From Chelativorans sp. ZYF759 (GTDB taxonomy: Bacteria > Pseudomonadota > Alphaproteobacteria > Rhizobiales > Rhizobiaceae): a DNA stretch of 43,637 bases. A program made the translations under genes and the position numbers. The DNA lies in contig NZ_WVVV01000014.1 in NCBI RefSeq assembly GCF_012911015.1, positions 1-43,637 of the forward strand, read 5' to 3'. Numbering within the stretch: the stretch's first letter is position 1; the number at the start of each line of letters is the position of its first letter. This document shows positions 19,916 through 29,094 of the stretch, one piece after another. The notes under the pieces were generated by a model. It saw nothing but the letters and a program-made list of their open reading frames with translations, searched no databases and was not told the DNA's origin.

Positions 19916-20860
19916 ATGCGCTGTCACGTCATATTCAATTCCAATTCCGGCACCGCCTTGGAAACAGGTCTCACCGGCGATGATCTTCGTGACCGCCTGG
20001 TCGACTACGGTCACGAGGCGACGGTGGATGCCGATGCCGACCGGCCACTGGCGGAACGGATCGCGGAAGCAGTGGCGAGCGACGCGGAAGTTCTCGTCGC
20101 GGCCGGCGGCGATGGCACGGTAACGGCATTGGCCGGCGCCATGATCGACAGCGACAAGGCGCTCGCGATCCTGCCGATGGGCACGGCCAACCTGCTGGCC
20201 CGCGACCTTGCCATCCCGCTCGATCTCGACGAGTGGCTGGAGGGCTCGGCCGGCATGCGGGTGCGTCACATCGATGTCGGTTTCGTCAATGGCCACCTCT
20301 TTCTGCACAAGGTGGTGATCGGCTTCGTGCCAGGTATCGCCGCCGGGCGGGAGCTTCTTCGCGGACGCGAGAGCTTCGTCGCCAAGCTGGCGTTCATGCG
20401 CTATTTCTTCCGCCGCCTCTTCCGTTCCCGGCGGCTGGCGGTCGAGATCGCCCATTCAGACGGCGAGCGGCGCATCCACAGGGTGCAGGCCGTGGCGGTG
20501 GCCAGCAATGCCTATGCGGAGGGTTTTGCGCGCTTTTTTTCGCGCCCGCGGCTCGATGCGGGCATCCTCACTCTCTACATCCTCAAGCATCTGAGCGTGG
20601 GCGATCTCCTGCGGCTCTGCTTCGGCTTTCTGCTCGGACGGTGGCGCAGCGACGACGCTCTACAGGTCGAGAGCGTCGAGGACGTGACCATACGCAGCCG
20701 GAAGAAATCGCTGAACGTCATGCTCGACGGAGAAATCGTTGCGATTGAGCCTCCCCTTGCTTTCTCGATACGCCCCGGTGCACTGAAGGTGCTGGCGCCG
20801 CCGGTGGCCACAGATGACGAGACAATTGAAGGCCCCGCATCGGTGGGCCGGGAGAGCTGA
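19916..20860 (+). CDS. Diacylglycerol-kinase-family lipid kinase
   Basis: A cytosolic or membrane-peripheral kinase of the DAGK/YegS catalytic family, which phosphorylates a lipid hydroxyl with ATP. The 314-residue protein has the family motifs NSNSGT (8-13), GGDGT (64-68) and GTANLLARDL (89-98), and a second beta-rich domain from about residue 115. I start at ATG 19916 since it gives the normal MRCHVIFNSNSG N-terminus. A GTG 17 codons earlier is open but unsupported. The lipid substrate cannot be read. Its stop lies four bases before the start of the metallophosphoesterase gene, so both are probably co-transcribed. Confidence 0.92.
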   Translation: MRCHVIFNSNSGTALETGLTGDDLRDRLVDYGHEATVDADADRPLAERIAEAVASDAEVLVAAGGDGTVTALAGAMIDSDKALAILPMGTANLLARDLAIPLDLDEWLEGSAGMRVRHIDVGFVNGHLFLHKVVIGFVPGIAAGRELLRGRESFVAKLAFMRYFFRRLFRSRRLAVEIAHSDGERRIHRVQAVAVASNAYAEGFARFFSRPRLDAGILTLYILKHLSVGDLLRLCFGFLLGRWRSDDALQVESVEDVTIRSRKKSLNVMLDGEIVAIEPPLAFSIRPGALKVLAPPVATDDETIEGPASVGRES

Positions 20861-20864
20861 GTTC

Positions 20865-21770
20865 ATGCGGATCGCGCATCTTTCGGACCTGCATTTCGGC
20901 AAGCACGACGAGGAACTCGCGGAGGGCCTGGCCGCGGAGCTTTCCGGACAGAAACCGGATCTGGTCGTCATCAGTGGCGATTTCACCCAACGCGGCACCG
21001 CGGCGGAATTCGAAGCTGCACGGGCCTTTCTCGATTCGCTCGACATCCCTTTCTTCGCAGTCCCGGGCAATCATGACATACCGCTCGCCAACGTCATGAA
21101 GCGGTTCGTCAGCCCCTATGGTCTCTACAAGCGCTACATCTCGCGCGACATTGAGCCGTTCCTCGAACTCGGCGGCGTCGCCCTGGCCGGGTTGCGGACC
21201 TCGCGGCGCGCGCGCCTGGGCCTGAACTGGGCAGATGGAACGATCAGCCGCGACCAGTTGAAAGACCTTGAAAAGCGGTTTGCGAAGGCATCTCCCGACG
21301 CCATTCGCATCGTCGTCGCGCACCATCCGCTGATGCATCCTGAAGAGCCAATGGCCAAGCCGATGCGCCGGGTCAAGCGGGCCGATCTTGCGCTGGCCAC
21401 CTTCGCGCGGCTCGGCGTGCGCCTGGTTCTGTCGGGACATTTCCACATGTCCTACGTGCGGCGACACGAATCCGGTGCGGAGATCGCGGCCGGTGCCCCG
21501 GTCGGCGCAAACGAAGCGGCAGCAGCGCCGGTCATGGTTGCGCAGGCGTCAACCACGATATCGACACGGCGGCGCGCCGGTCACCTCAACGCCTATAATC
21601 TCATCGACATCGAGAACGGCGACGTGCGCGTGGGCCTGCGCGAATGGCAGAAGACCGGCTGGATGACACGGCAGGACGTGACCGCGAAGGCTGCACCGAC
21701 GGCGGAGACGCCATCGGCTGCCCCCGCGCCGAAGGTCAGCCGCGGCCGCGCACGGACCCCCAAATCGTAA
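20865..21770 (+). CDS. Metallophosphoesterase
   Basis: A 301-residue calcineurin-like phosphoesterase with the dinuclear-metal motifs in order: DLH (8-10), GDF (38-40), GNHD (68-71), AHHP at about 142-145 and GHFH in RLVLSGHFHMSY. The family includes cyclic-nucleotide phosphodiesterases and lipid phosphatases; the substrate here is unknown. ATG 20865 follows the lipid-kinase stop by four bases, with GGGAG inside the kinase end, so coupling is likely. The last 35 residues are a low-complexity Ala/Pro/Lys-rich tail (TAETPSAAPAPKVSRGRART). The final 35 bases overlap the tail of the opposite-strand GlsB gene. Confidence 0.93.
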   Translation: MRIAHLSDLHFGKHDEELAEGLAAELSGQKPDLVVISGDFTQRGTAAEFEAARAFLDSLDIPFFAVPGNHDIPLANVMKRFVSPYGLYKRYISRDIEPFLELGGVALAGLRTSRRARLGLNWADGTISRDQLKDLEKRFAKASPDAIRIVVAHHPLMHPEEPMAKPMRRVKRADLALATFARLGVRLVLSGHFHMSYVRRHESGAEIAAGAPVGANEAAAAPVMVAQASTTISTRRRAGHLNAYNLIDIENGDVRVGLREWQKTGWMTRQDVTAKAAPTAETPSAAPAPKVSRGRARTPKS

Positions 21771-21987
21771 GCACGACGACCGCACCGACGATCGAAGCCA
21801 GGAAGCCCGCGGCTTCGCCCTCCTGATACCATCCGATCTCCTGCCCTACCCAAGTGGCCAGAACGGCACCCAGAATGCCGAGGATCGTGGTCAGGATGAA
21901 GCCGCCGGGATGATTGTCGCCGGGCGTGACGAGCTTGGCGAAAACGCCGGCGAAGAACCCTATGATGACGGTCCAGATGATCGACAT
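21736..21987 (-). CDS. GlsB/YeaQ/YmgE-family membrane protein
   Basis: An 83-residue protein with three hydrophobic segments: IIWTVIIGFFAGVFAKLV, GGFILTTILGILGAVLATWV and GFLASIVGAVVVLTIWG. It has the family pattern with PGDNHPGGF between helices 1 and 2. Members are induced by general stress in enterobacteria and Enterococcus. Their role is unclear. The start MSIIWTVIIG at 21987 is supported by a strong GGAGGGG five to eight bases upstream. A longer frame has no ribosome site. Its 3' end overlaps the metallophosphoesterase gene by 35 bases on the opposite strand. Confidence 0.9.
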   Translation of the reverse strand: MSIIWTVIIGFFAGVFAKLVTPGDNHPGGFILTTILGILGAVLATWVGQEIGWYQEGEAAGFLASIVGAVVVLTIWGSVRGRG

Positions 21988-22049
21988 CCCACCCCTCCAA
22001 TGATTGACTGCCGCACCATAACGCAGATGCGGCTCCATTGTTGCGCGGT

Positions 22050-23228
22050 TCAGCGCGAAGACGATGCGCGGCGCGCACGCTCGATCTCGCCCAGCACGAT
22101 ATCGGTCGCGATCACACGCGCCGGGCGATCGGTTTCCAACCGGGCACGCATCCTCTGGAAACCTTCGAGCTGCGCCTTGCGGGCGGGGGAATCGACCAGC
22201 AACTGCTCAAGCTCGCGTGCAAGACGCTGCGGACGCAGATACTCGTCATAATATTCGGGGATTATCGGCCTGTCGGCGATCAGGCTCGGGAGCGCCGCAG
22301 ACCAGGTGGTGATCAACCCGCGCGCAGCCCGCATCATCCAGTCGGATTTGTAGCAGGACACCATCGGGATGCCGACGAGAGCAAGTTCCAGCGTAACGGT
22401 GCCCGACGCAGCCAAGGCGGCGTCCGCGCGCGCGAAGGCAGCCCATTTCTCCTGTGCACCGGTGACGATCTCCACGGCAAAGGGCCAACCGGCCACGGCA
22501 TCCCGGATGGCAGGCTCCAGACGCGGCAATGTCGGCACCACGATATCGAGCCGGTTGCCCCGTTCCTTCAACAGTTCGAGCGCCTTGCCGAAAGGTTCGA
22601 CCAGCCGGGCGACTTCCGATCGGCGCGAACCCGGCAAGACGAGCAGTGTCGGGCTTTCGCTCGCCTCCTCACGTGCCGCCCGCGCCGCGACGACGGACGC
22701 GATGTCGGGATCGGCTGTCAAGCGGTGGCCGATGAACGTGCCCCGCGGCCCGTCCAGGCGCCGCAGTTCCTCCGGCTCGAAGGGCAGCAGGCACAGCACG
22801 TGATCCACCTGGCTCTTCATCTTGTGCGCGCGACCGGGCGCCCAAGCCCACACGCTGGGGCACACATACTGAATGATCGGAATGTCCGGCCGGCGCGCCT
22901 TGATGCGGCCTGCGACCCGCAATCCGAAGGCAGGACTGTCGATGGTGAGCACGCAGTCGGGATCGAAGGCGGAAATCGACCGCGCTGTCTGCCCGATGCG
23001 CATGACGAGCCGCGGAAGATCCCTGACGACGGCGGAAACACCCATCAGCGCGATTTCGGAACCATCAAAGAGAGAGCGAAGCCCTCTGGCTTCCAGATGG
23101 CGGCCTCCGACGCCGCACAATTCGACGGTGCGACCGGTTCGCGCCTCGATCTCGCCAATCAGATCGGCGGCCAGCATATCGCCGGACTCCTCGCCGGCAA
23201 CGATTCCGATCTTCAGCGGAGCGGTCAT
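22050..23228 (-). CDS. lpxB: Lipid-A-disaccharide synthase
   Basis: LpxB joins UDP-2,3-diacylglucosamine and lipid X to give the lipid A disaccharide at the inner face of the inner membrane. The 392-residue protein has the glycosyltransferase-B start KIGIVAGEESGD, then QYVCPSVWAWAPGR, LPFEPEE and VLPGSRRSEV. The C-terminal donor-site block reads SGTVTLELALVGIPMV. The start MTAPLKIG at 23228 overlaps the lpxI stop. It is the last gene of the long rpsB-to-lpxB cluster, with the GlsB gene following in the same direction after 62 bases. Confidence 0.96.
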   Translation of the reverse strand: MTAPLKIGIVAGEESGDMLAADLIGEIEARTGRTVELCGVGGRHLEARGLRSLFDGSEIALMGVSAVVRDLPRLVMRIGQTARSISAFDPDCVLTIDSPAFGLRVAGRIKARRPDIPIIQYVCPSVWAWAPGRAHKMKSQVDHVLCLLPFEPEELRRLDGPRGTFIGHRLTADPDIASVVAARAAREEASESPTLLVLPGSRRSEVARLVEPFGKALELLKERGNRLDIVVPTLPRLEPAIRDAVAGWPFAVEIVTGAQEKWAAFARADAALAASGTVTLELALVGIPMVSCYKSDWMMRAARGLITTWSAALPSLIADRPIIPEYYDEYLRPQRLARELEQLLVDSPARKAQLEGFQRMRARLETDRPARVIATDIVLGEIERARRASSSR

Positions 23229-24121
23229 GAGCTGTGGTCCTCGCGTCGGCGTCCCACCACGAAAAGCCCCAATTCGTCCGCAAGTTGGACGACGCGGCTG
23301 CACTCGAGGATGAAAGTCCGGTCCGCCTCGACGGCGATGCCGGCCAGACCGGCCTTATGTGCCCCTTCGACCGTGCCCGGTCCGATGGCCGGCAGGTCGG
23401 CGCGCATCTCCTGGCGCGGCTTGGCGCATTTTGCGAGAACACCGCCTTCGCGCCCGCCCAGGCGGCCGTGATCGCGCATGGCGGCCATCCGCTCCAGGAG
23501 GCCATCCGTTCCCTCGATCCCCTCGAGGGCCACCGCCCGTCCACCAACGGCAACCGCTGCCTGGCCGATATCGAGATCACCGATCGTCACCGCCGCCTGA
23601 AAGGCAGCGGCAATGTCGCGCTCATCGGCCTTGGAGGGCGCGCGGCGCGTGAGAAGCTGAAGCGGCGCCAACAGGTCAGGGACAATTTCATGGGCGCCCA
23701 GAACCCGGAAGCCACTGGCTTCGAAATAGTCCAACACGGCCCGCAGCAGGCCGTCGTCGCCGCGGGTCAATGCTCTGGCGATCTGCGGGAGCAGCCCCAA
23801 CATGCCGAGCCGCCACTTCATGCGCGACAGTGCCGGACGACGGGCCACGCCGCCCGCAAATATCATGTGGCTGGCGCCGGCTCGCCGCAGGACGGCAACA
23901 AAATCGCAGAATTCCTCCAGCGCCATCGTGACGGTCTCGCAACCTTCGAAATCCTGGGCGCGGGCTTCTTCCGCGAGCAGGATGACGAAGGGATGATGTC
24001 CCGTGCGCAGCAATGTCTGCGCGACCTCGACGGGAAGCGCTCCACTGCCTGCAACGATGGCGATCCGGCGCGCGCCCGCCACGGCCGATGTTGCTGGCTC
24101 AGTGACCGCCTGCATCCGCAT
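23225..24121 (-). CDS. lpxI: UDP-2,3-diacylglucosamine diphosphatase LpxI
   Basis: LpxI hydrolyses UDP-2,3-diacylglucosamine to lipid X and UMP, replacing the unrelated LpxH in alphaproteobacteria. The 298-residue protein has the N-terminal block RRIAIVAGSGALPVEVAQ and the C-terminal catalytic domain with TIGDLDIGQAAVAV, EGIEGTDGLLERM, LAKCAKPRQEMRADLPAIGP and GLAGIAVEADRT, all family hallmarks. It starts at ATG 24121 (or 24115) inside the end of lpxA, a 23-base overlap, with GGGGG about 9 bases upstream. It overlaps lpxB by four bases at the other end. Confidence 0.94.
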   Translation of the reverse strand: MRMQAVTEPATSAVAGARRIAIVAGSGALPVEVAQTLLRTGHHPFVILLAEEARAQDFEGCETVTMALEEFCDFVAVLRRAGASHMIFAGGVARRPALSRMKWRLGMLGLLPQIARALTRGDDGLLRAVLDYFEASGFRVLGAHEIVPDLLAPLQLLTRRAPSKADERDIAAAFQAAVTIGDLDIGQAAVAVGGRAVALEGIEGTDGLLERMAAMRDHGRLGGREGGVLAKCAKPRQEMRADLPAIGPGTVEGAHKAGLAGIAVEADRTFILECSRVVQLADELGLFVVGRRREDHSS

Positions 24122-24929
24122 CGTCTTGGCCCCCGCCCCTGTCGGGAAGGGTGAACTGACGCTTGCCGCGTTCCGAAAGGAAAGTGACAATCTGCATGGC
24201 CGGCTCGAAGTCGGCATAGGTCTCCCCGGCCCTGGCAAGGTTCTCGGCCAAACCGGCATCGCCAGCAAAGATCGCGCGATAGGCCTCGCGCATGCGCCGG
24301 AGTTCGCTGGCGCTGCGGCCCGAGCGACGCAGACCCACCACATTGAGACCGCGCAGGCGCGCGCGGTTGCCCGCGGCGATAGCGTAGGGAATCACATCGC
24401 CGACGATCGCCGTCATGCCACCGATGAAGGCGTCATGACCGATGCGCACGAACTGGTGGACAGCCGACAGGCCGCCAATATTGACCCGGTCGCCCAGTTC
24501 CACGTGGCCACCCAGCGTGGCAACGCTCGCCATGATGACGCCGTCGCCGACGTGGCAATCGTGGCCGATATGGACGTGGTTCATGAAATAGCAGCCGTCG
24601 CCCACAGTGGTGGTGCCCCGGGCGGTATCGGTGCCCAAGTGCATCGTCACGCCTTCACGGATGACGCAGTCGCGCCCGATCGTCAGCGTCGTGCGTCCAC
24701 CCTTGTGCTTGAAGTTCTGCGGCGGCGAACCGAGGACGGCCATGGGATGGACCTCGCAACCCGCCCCGAGGGTTGTGGCGCCAAGGATCGAGACATTGGA
24801 AACGAGTTTGACACCGTCGCCCAGGACCGCATCGGCGGATACATGGCAGAAGGGGCCGACATGCACGCCGGTACCGAGCCGGGCGCCATCCTCGATGACG
24901 GCCATGGGGTGTATGAAAGTGTCGCTCAC
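24099..24929 (-). CDS. lpxA: UDP-N-acetylglucosamine acyltransferase
   Basis: LpxA adds the first 3-hydroxyacyl chain from acyl-ACP to UDP-GlcNAc, committing it to lipid A. The 276-residue protein starts with the left-handed beta-helix hexapeptide repeats (IHPMAVIEDGARLGTGVHVG) and has the catalytic histidine H123 in NHVHIGHDC. The conserved GLRRSGRSASELRRMREAYR begins the C-terminal helical domain. It is 17 bases downstream of fabZ and overlaps lpxI. A Gly/Asp-rich extension of about 12 residues at the C-terminus is encoded by the overlap region. Confidence 0.97.
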   Translation of the reverse strand: MSDTFIHPMAVIEDGARLGTGVHVGPFCHVSADAVLGDGVKLVSNVSILGATTLGAGCEVHPMAVLGSPPQNFKHKGGRTTLTIGRDCVIREGVTMHLGTDTARGTTTVGDGCYFMNHVHIGHDCHVGDGVIMASVATLGGHVELGDRVNIGGLSAVHQFVRIGHDAFIGGMTAIVGDVIPYAIAAGNRARLRGLNVVGLRRSGRSASELRRMREAYRAIFAGDAGLAENLARAGETYADFEPAMQIVTFLSERGKRQFTLPDRGGGQDDADAGGH

Positions 24930-24946
24930 GAACCCATCTCGTCTAC

Positions 24947-25426
24947 CTAAGCCTGCTTGGGCGACATCATCGCCGAAATTTCCGCTTCCGCCACCTTGGC
25001 CCCATCGACGATGCCCTCGCAGGCAAAACGCCAGATATTGCCGCGCTGCTTGAGCTTGCGCACGTGCAATTCCAGCCGATCGCCCGGCACCACCGGCTTG
25101 CGGAACTTGGCATTGTCGATCGTCAGGAAATAGACCAGCGACGGGCTGCCGCCGCCTTCGGCACGCATCGTGCTGGCGATGCAGATGGCGCCGGCCGTCT
25201 GGGCCATGGCCTCGATGATGAGCACGCCTGGCATGACCGGCTGATCGGGGAAATGGCCCTGGAAATGCGGCTCGTTGATCGTCACGTTCTTGATGCCCAC
25301 GGCCGAATTGTCGCCGTCGACGTCGACGATACGATCGATCAGAAGCAGCGGGTAGCGATGCGGCAACAGCGCCAGAAGGCGCATGATGTCGAATGTCTCG
25401 AGCGTGTTGGCTGCGTCTTCAGTCAT
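24947..25426 (-). CDS. fabZ: 3-hydroxyacyl-ACP dehydratase FabZ
   Basis: FabZ dehydrates 3-hydroxyacyl-ACP in fatty-acid elongation and so competes with LpxA/LpxD for the same acyl-ACP. The 159-residue hot-dog-fold protein has the catalytic H58 in [18 protein letters not shown] and E72 in [24 protein letters not shown] is the usual N-terminal block. Its start overlaps the end of lpxD by eight bases, so translation of the two is coupled. The position between lpxD and lpxA is standard in proteobacteria. Confidence 0.97.
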   Translation of the reverse strand: MTEDAANTLETFDIMRLLALLPHRYPLLLIDRIVDVDGDNSAVGIKNVTINEPHFQGHFPDQPVMPGVLIIEAMAQTAGAICIASTMRAEGGGSPSLVYFLTIDNAKFRKPVVPGDRLELHVRKLKQRGNIWRFACEGIVDGAKVAEAEISAMMSPKQA

Positions 25427-26474
25427 GTCGTCTTTCCGTGTTTCTGGCGGCAGCCAGTTTGCGCAAGGCGAGCTGCTCGCGGAATAGCTGCTTTATGGGG
25501 CGCGCCGGCGTGCCTCCCCAACGCTCGCCGGCCGGAATGTCGTGCATGATCCCGGAAGAGGCGGCAACCGCCGCACCGGCACCGATCGTCACGTGATCGG
25601 CGACACCCGCGCCCCCGCCCAGCATGGCCCCATCGCCGATCCTGACGGAGCCCGACAGGCCGACCTGACCGGCGATGACGCAATGGCGACCGATACGGCA
25701 ATTGTGCGCAATCTGCACCAGATTGTCGATCTTGGTCCCCTCCCCGATCACGGTGTCGCTCAGCGCACCGCGGTCAACGGTCGTGTTGGCACCGATCTCG
25801 ACCCGGTCCTGGATGACCACGCGCCCGAGCTGCGGAACCTTGTCGAGGCCGGCGGCCCCGGGGATGTAGCCGAACCCATCCTGGCCGATCCGGCAACCGG
25901 GCCCGATGATGACCCGGTCACCTAGAAGGGAGAACTGAACCGTGGCGCCGGGGCCGACATAGCAATCGCGCCCAATGCGGCAGTTGGGACCGATAACGGC
26001 GTTGGGCGCAATGATGCTGCCGCGGCCGATCGCGGCGCCGGCAGCGATCACCGCGCCGGGTTCGACGATGACACCGGCCTCGAGACGCGCGTCATCGGCG
26101 ACGTGGGCGGCAGGCGAGATGCCCGTCTCGCCGGTCATGGCGGATGGCGTGATCGACGAGGGGAACAGAAGACCCGCGATCCGGGTGAAAGCGGCGCGCG
26201 GCCGATCCGACAGCAGAAGGACAAAACCGGCTGGAATCTCAGCGGCGAAATCATTCGGGCAGAGCAGCGCCGCCGCGGATATGGAGTCCAGCGCAGCCAA
26301 CTGGCGACGGGATTCCAGAAAGACGAGCTTGTCTTGCCCGCCCTCATCGAGCCCGGCAACGCCGTCGATCACGATATCAGCCGTCTCCGGATCCGCCAGT
26401 TCGGCGCCCGTCAGAGCTGCCACTTCACCGATGGTGAAGCGTCGCGATGGTTCGAAGAACACCGGATCCGTCAT
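25419..26474 (-). CDS. lpxD: UDP-3-O-(3-hydroxyacyl)glucosamine N-acyltransferase
   Basis: LpxD adds the second (N-linked) 3-hydroxyacyl chain in lipid A synthesis. The 351-residue protein has an N-terminal uridine-binding domain (to about residue 110) and a beta-helix of hexapeptide repeats. The catalytic histidine is H257 in [12 protein letters not shown]. The glycine-rich substrate segment [12 protein letters not shown] and [12 protein letters not shown] near the C-terminus are typical. It starts 54 bases after bamA and overlaps fabZ. Confidence 0.97.
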   Translation of the reverse strand: MTDPVFFEPSRRFTIGEVAALTGAELADPETADIVIDGVAGLDEGGQDKLVFLESRRQLAALDSISAAALLCPNDFAAEIPAGFVLLLSDRPRAAFTRIAGLLFPSSITPSAMTGETGISPAAHVADDARLEAGVIVEPGAVIAAGAAIGRGSIIAPNAVIGPNCRIGRDCYVGPGATVQFSLLGDRVIIGPGCRIGQDGFGYIPGAAGLDKVPQLGRVVIQDRVEIGANTTVDRGALSDTVIGEGTKIDNLVQIAHNCRIGRHCVIAGQVGLSGSVRIGDGAMLGGGAGVADHVTIGAGAAVAASSGIMHDIPAGERWGGTPARPIKQLFREQLALRKLAAARNTERRHD

Positions 26475-26528
26475 GCCTGCCTTCGCTCCCGGGCCATATC
26501 GGGGGCCCAGGAGAAACTCTGCGCTGGA

Positions 26529-28889
26529 TCAGAACCGCGTCGAAACGCCGAAGCTGAAGTTCTGAACCCGGTCGCCGTTCTGCTTGAGCACGGGGAACGC
26601 GTAGTCGAGACGCAGCGGACCAAAGGGCGAGGCCCACATGACACCCACGCCGACGGAAGCCCGCCAAGCCATCGCATCGCCGGTCACCTGACCGGTGAAG
26701 GGACTGCCGTAGAGCGTCGCCGCATCGGCGAAGAGCGCACCGCGAAGACCGAAATCGCGAGGAATCGCCGGGAACGGGAACTGAAGTTCAGCCGAACCAT
26801 GGAAATAGGTCGTCGCACCCAGGTGATCGCCAGTGGCAGAGTCACGCGGTCCAATGCCGTTGTAGTCGAAGCCGCGGATGATGCGCTCGCTGCTGTTGAA
26901 CAGATCGAACACGCGAAGACCGCCGCCGCCGAGACTGGAGACGTGACCGCCACCCGCCGTCAGCACACCGACCAGATCCAATTCCTCCTGAAGGAGATGG
27001 TAGTACTGGCCACGGCCGGTGAACTTCACAAAACGGGCATTGCCACCAAGGCCGGCGAACTCCGTGTTGAAGTTCGCAAAGATGCCGGTGCGCGGATCCC
27101 GCATATTGTCGATCGTGTTGTAGCTCAGCCCAGCGCTGACCGAGGACCGGGTCCAGGGACTCTGGTTCTGAATGGCATCGCTCAAGATCGGCGACAGGTT
27201 GCAACCAGTAGCGGTCGGATCCGGGTCACAGTTTCCGCGGAAGCGGTACTGATCCTGAACGAAGTTGTAGGCCAGGTTGGCAGTCAGCGCCTGGGTGATC
27301 GGCAGGCCGAAGCGAACCGTGCCGCCCGTCGATTCCATGCTGTACTTGTCGAACTGCCGCGTGGAACGGAAGATGTCGAAGCCTGCCGAGATACGCTGGC
27401 CCAGGAAGTAAGGCTCGGTGAAGGAGAAGGCGAAGTCGCGCGAGCGCTGGCCACCACCGGCGGAGACGCGGATCGACTGACCGCGGCCGAGGAAGTTGCG
27501 TTCGGCGATGGCGCCTTCGACGGAGAAGCCGCTCTGCGCCGTTGACTGACCGGTCGTGTAACCGGCGCCCAGCGAGAATTCGCCGGTTGCCTTCTCGACG
27601 ACCTCGACGACCAGCACCACCTGATCGGCTTCGGAGCCGGGCGCGGTGGACACGTTGACCGTCTCGAAGAAGTCGAGATCACGCAGACGACGTGCGGCAC
27701 GCTGAACGAGAACCTGGTTGAAGGCATCGCCCTCGACGAGGTCGAATTCGCGGCGAATGACGTAGTCGCGGGTACGGGTGTTGCCGCGAATCTCGATCCG
27801 CTCGACATAGGCGCGCGGGCCCTGGTCGATCTGGAAGACGATGGAGATCGTGCGGTTGTTGAAGTCGCGATCACCGCGTGGCGTGACCTGAGCGAAGGCA
27901 TAGCCCATGCCGGCCAGATGCTCGGTCAGAGCGACCAGGGAGTTCTCGACCTCACGAGCCCGGTAGGTGTTGCCCTGACGGACATCGAGGAGACGACGCA
28001 ATGCCTGGGCGTCAACGCCCGGGATGGTGCTGTCGATCTCGATGGCGCCGTAGCTGTAGCGCTCGCCCTCGTTGATCGTGAAGACGATGTTGTACTCGTT
28101 GCGCTCCTCATCAAGCTCGCCAACAGCCGAGATCACCTGGAAATCGGCATAACCACGGTTGTAGTAAAAGGTACGCAGCGCTTCCTCGTCGGCGCGCAGG
28201 CGATCCTCGTCATAGATATCGTTGCGGGTGATCCACGACAGTATGTGGGACCGCTTGGTGGTGATCACTTCGCGCAGACGCCCATCGCTGAACGCGGTGT
28301 TGCCCCCGAAGGTGATGGAGGAGATGCGCGTACGGCCGCCTTCCTGAATGTCGTAGACGATGTTGACGCGGTTGGCGCCGAGATTGACGACTTCGGGACG
28401 GATGACCACATCGCCGCGGCCGACGCGCTGATAGGCCGCGCGAATGGCTTCCATGTCGGCGTCGAGTGCCGCCTGCGAGAAGGCGCGGCGCGGCTGAAGC
28501 TGCGTGGCCGTCGTCAGCTGATTGTCGCGCACACGGCGGTTGCCGCGGAAAACGACCTGATTGACGATGGCATATTCCGTGACCTGCACCACGAGAGTGG
28601 AACCGGACTGACTGATGCGCACATCGGAAAAGAGTCCGGTCTCGAAGAGGCGCTTAACGGCTTCGTCGATGTCGGTATTGGTGAAGTTCCGACCGGGTAC
28701 GATGCCGATGTAGTCGCGAATCGTCGACGCTTCGACGCGTTCATTACCCTGAACGGAAACATTCGAGACGACGGCCGCAACGGCCTGCGTGACTCCGACG
28801 AATTGGAGCGCCCCCGCGCCCGAAAAGATCAATCCGGCCGAAATTGCCGCTGCTGATGCAGCGGATTTGAAACGTGAAGTGGCCTTCAT
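26529..28889 (-). CDS. bamA: Outer membrane protein assembly factor BamA
   Basis: BamA is the central pore of the BAM complex that inserts beta-barrel proteins into the outer membrane. The 786-residue protein has a signal peptide (MKATSRFKSAASAAAISAGL, cleavage after about TQAVAA), five POTRA domains from about residue 40 to 420 and a C-terminal barrel. It ends in the terminal-phenylalanine signal NFSFGVSTRF. The conserved barrel-loop motif RIRG-like reads RIIRGFDYNG. I start at ATG 28889, which begins the signal peptide. An ATG 21 codons earlier is open but poorly suited. A likely own promoter lies at 28962-28989. Confidence 0.96.
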   Translation of the reverse strand: MKATSRFKSAASAAAISAGLIFSGAGALQFVGVTQAVAAVVSNVSVQGNERVEASTIRDYIGIVPGRNFTNTDIDEAVKRLFETGLFSDVRISQSGSTLVVQVTEYAIVNQVVFRGNRRVRDNQLTTATQLQPRRAFSQAALDADMEAIRAAYQRVGRGDVVIRPEVVNLGANRVNIVYDIQEGGRTRISSITFGGNTAFSDGRLREVITTKRSHILSWITRNDIYDEDRLRADEEALRTFYYNRGYADFQVISAVGELDEERNEYNIVFTINEGERYSYGAIEIDSTIPGVDAQALRRLLDVRQGNTYRAREVENSLVALTEHLAGMGYAFAQVTPRGDRDFNNRTISIVFQIDQGPRAYVERIEIRGNTRTRDYVIRREFDLVEGDAFNQVLVQRAARRLRDLDFFETVNVSTAPGSEADQVVLVVEVVEKATGEFSLGAGYTTGQSTAQSGFSVEGAIAERNFLGRGQSIRVSAGGGQRSRDFAFSFTEPYFLGQRISAGFDIFRSTRQFDKYSMESTGGTVRFGLPITQALTANLAYNFVQDQYRFRGNCDPDPTATGCNLSPILSDAIQNQSPWTRSSVSAGLSYNTIDNMRDPRTGIFANFNTEFAGLGGNARFVKFTGRGQYYHLLQEELDLVGVLTAGGGHVSSLGGGGLRVFDLFNSSERIIRGFDYNGIGPRDSATGDHLGATTYFHGSAELQFPFPAIPRDFGLRGALFADAATLYGSPFTGQVTGDAMAWRASVGVGVMWASPFGPLRLDYAFPVLKQNGDRVQNFSFGVSTRF

Positions 28890-28961
28890 TTGGTGCTCAA
28901 ACCCTGTTCTCGTTGTCCCCACGGCGAGAAGTCCGGACGCCACGGCTTTCAATGGCTAACC

Positions 28962-28989
28962 GTAATAGCCGGATTTTCACCACAAGCAA
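28962..28989 (-). promoter_or_regulatory. Candidate internal promoter for bamA
   Basis: On the minus strand TTGCTT (28989-28984) precedes TATTAC (28967-28962) with a 16-base spacer, giving a start about 65 bases upstream of the bamA ATG. It lies in the 205-base rseP-bamA gap, the largest gap inside the rpsB-lpxB cluster, so bamA and the lpx genes may be transcribed independently of upstream genes. Confidence 0.55.
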
Positions 28990-29094
28990 GGAAAACGGTT
29001 AAATCGCATTTACTAATCACGAGGGCGTGGCATTCGCGACACGCCTATCCCCGCGCATGGTAAACGAGTCCTCAATCCGACGCTTGCGCGCCCC

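Noticed and set aside
26103-27545. 480-codon plus-strand frame opposite bamA and lpxD
   Set aside because: Antisense to two well-supported genes with conserved products; no start signal or homology seen.
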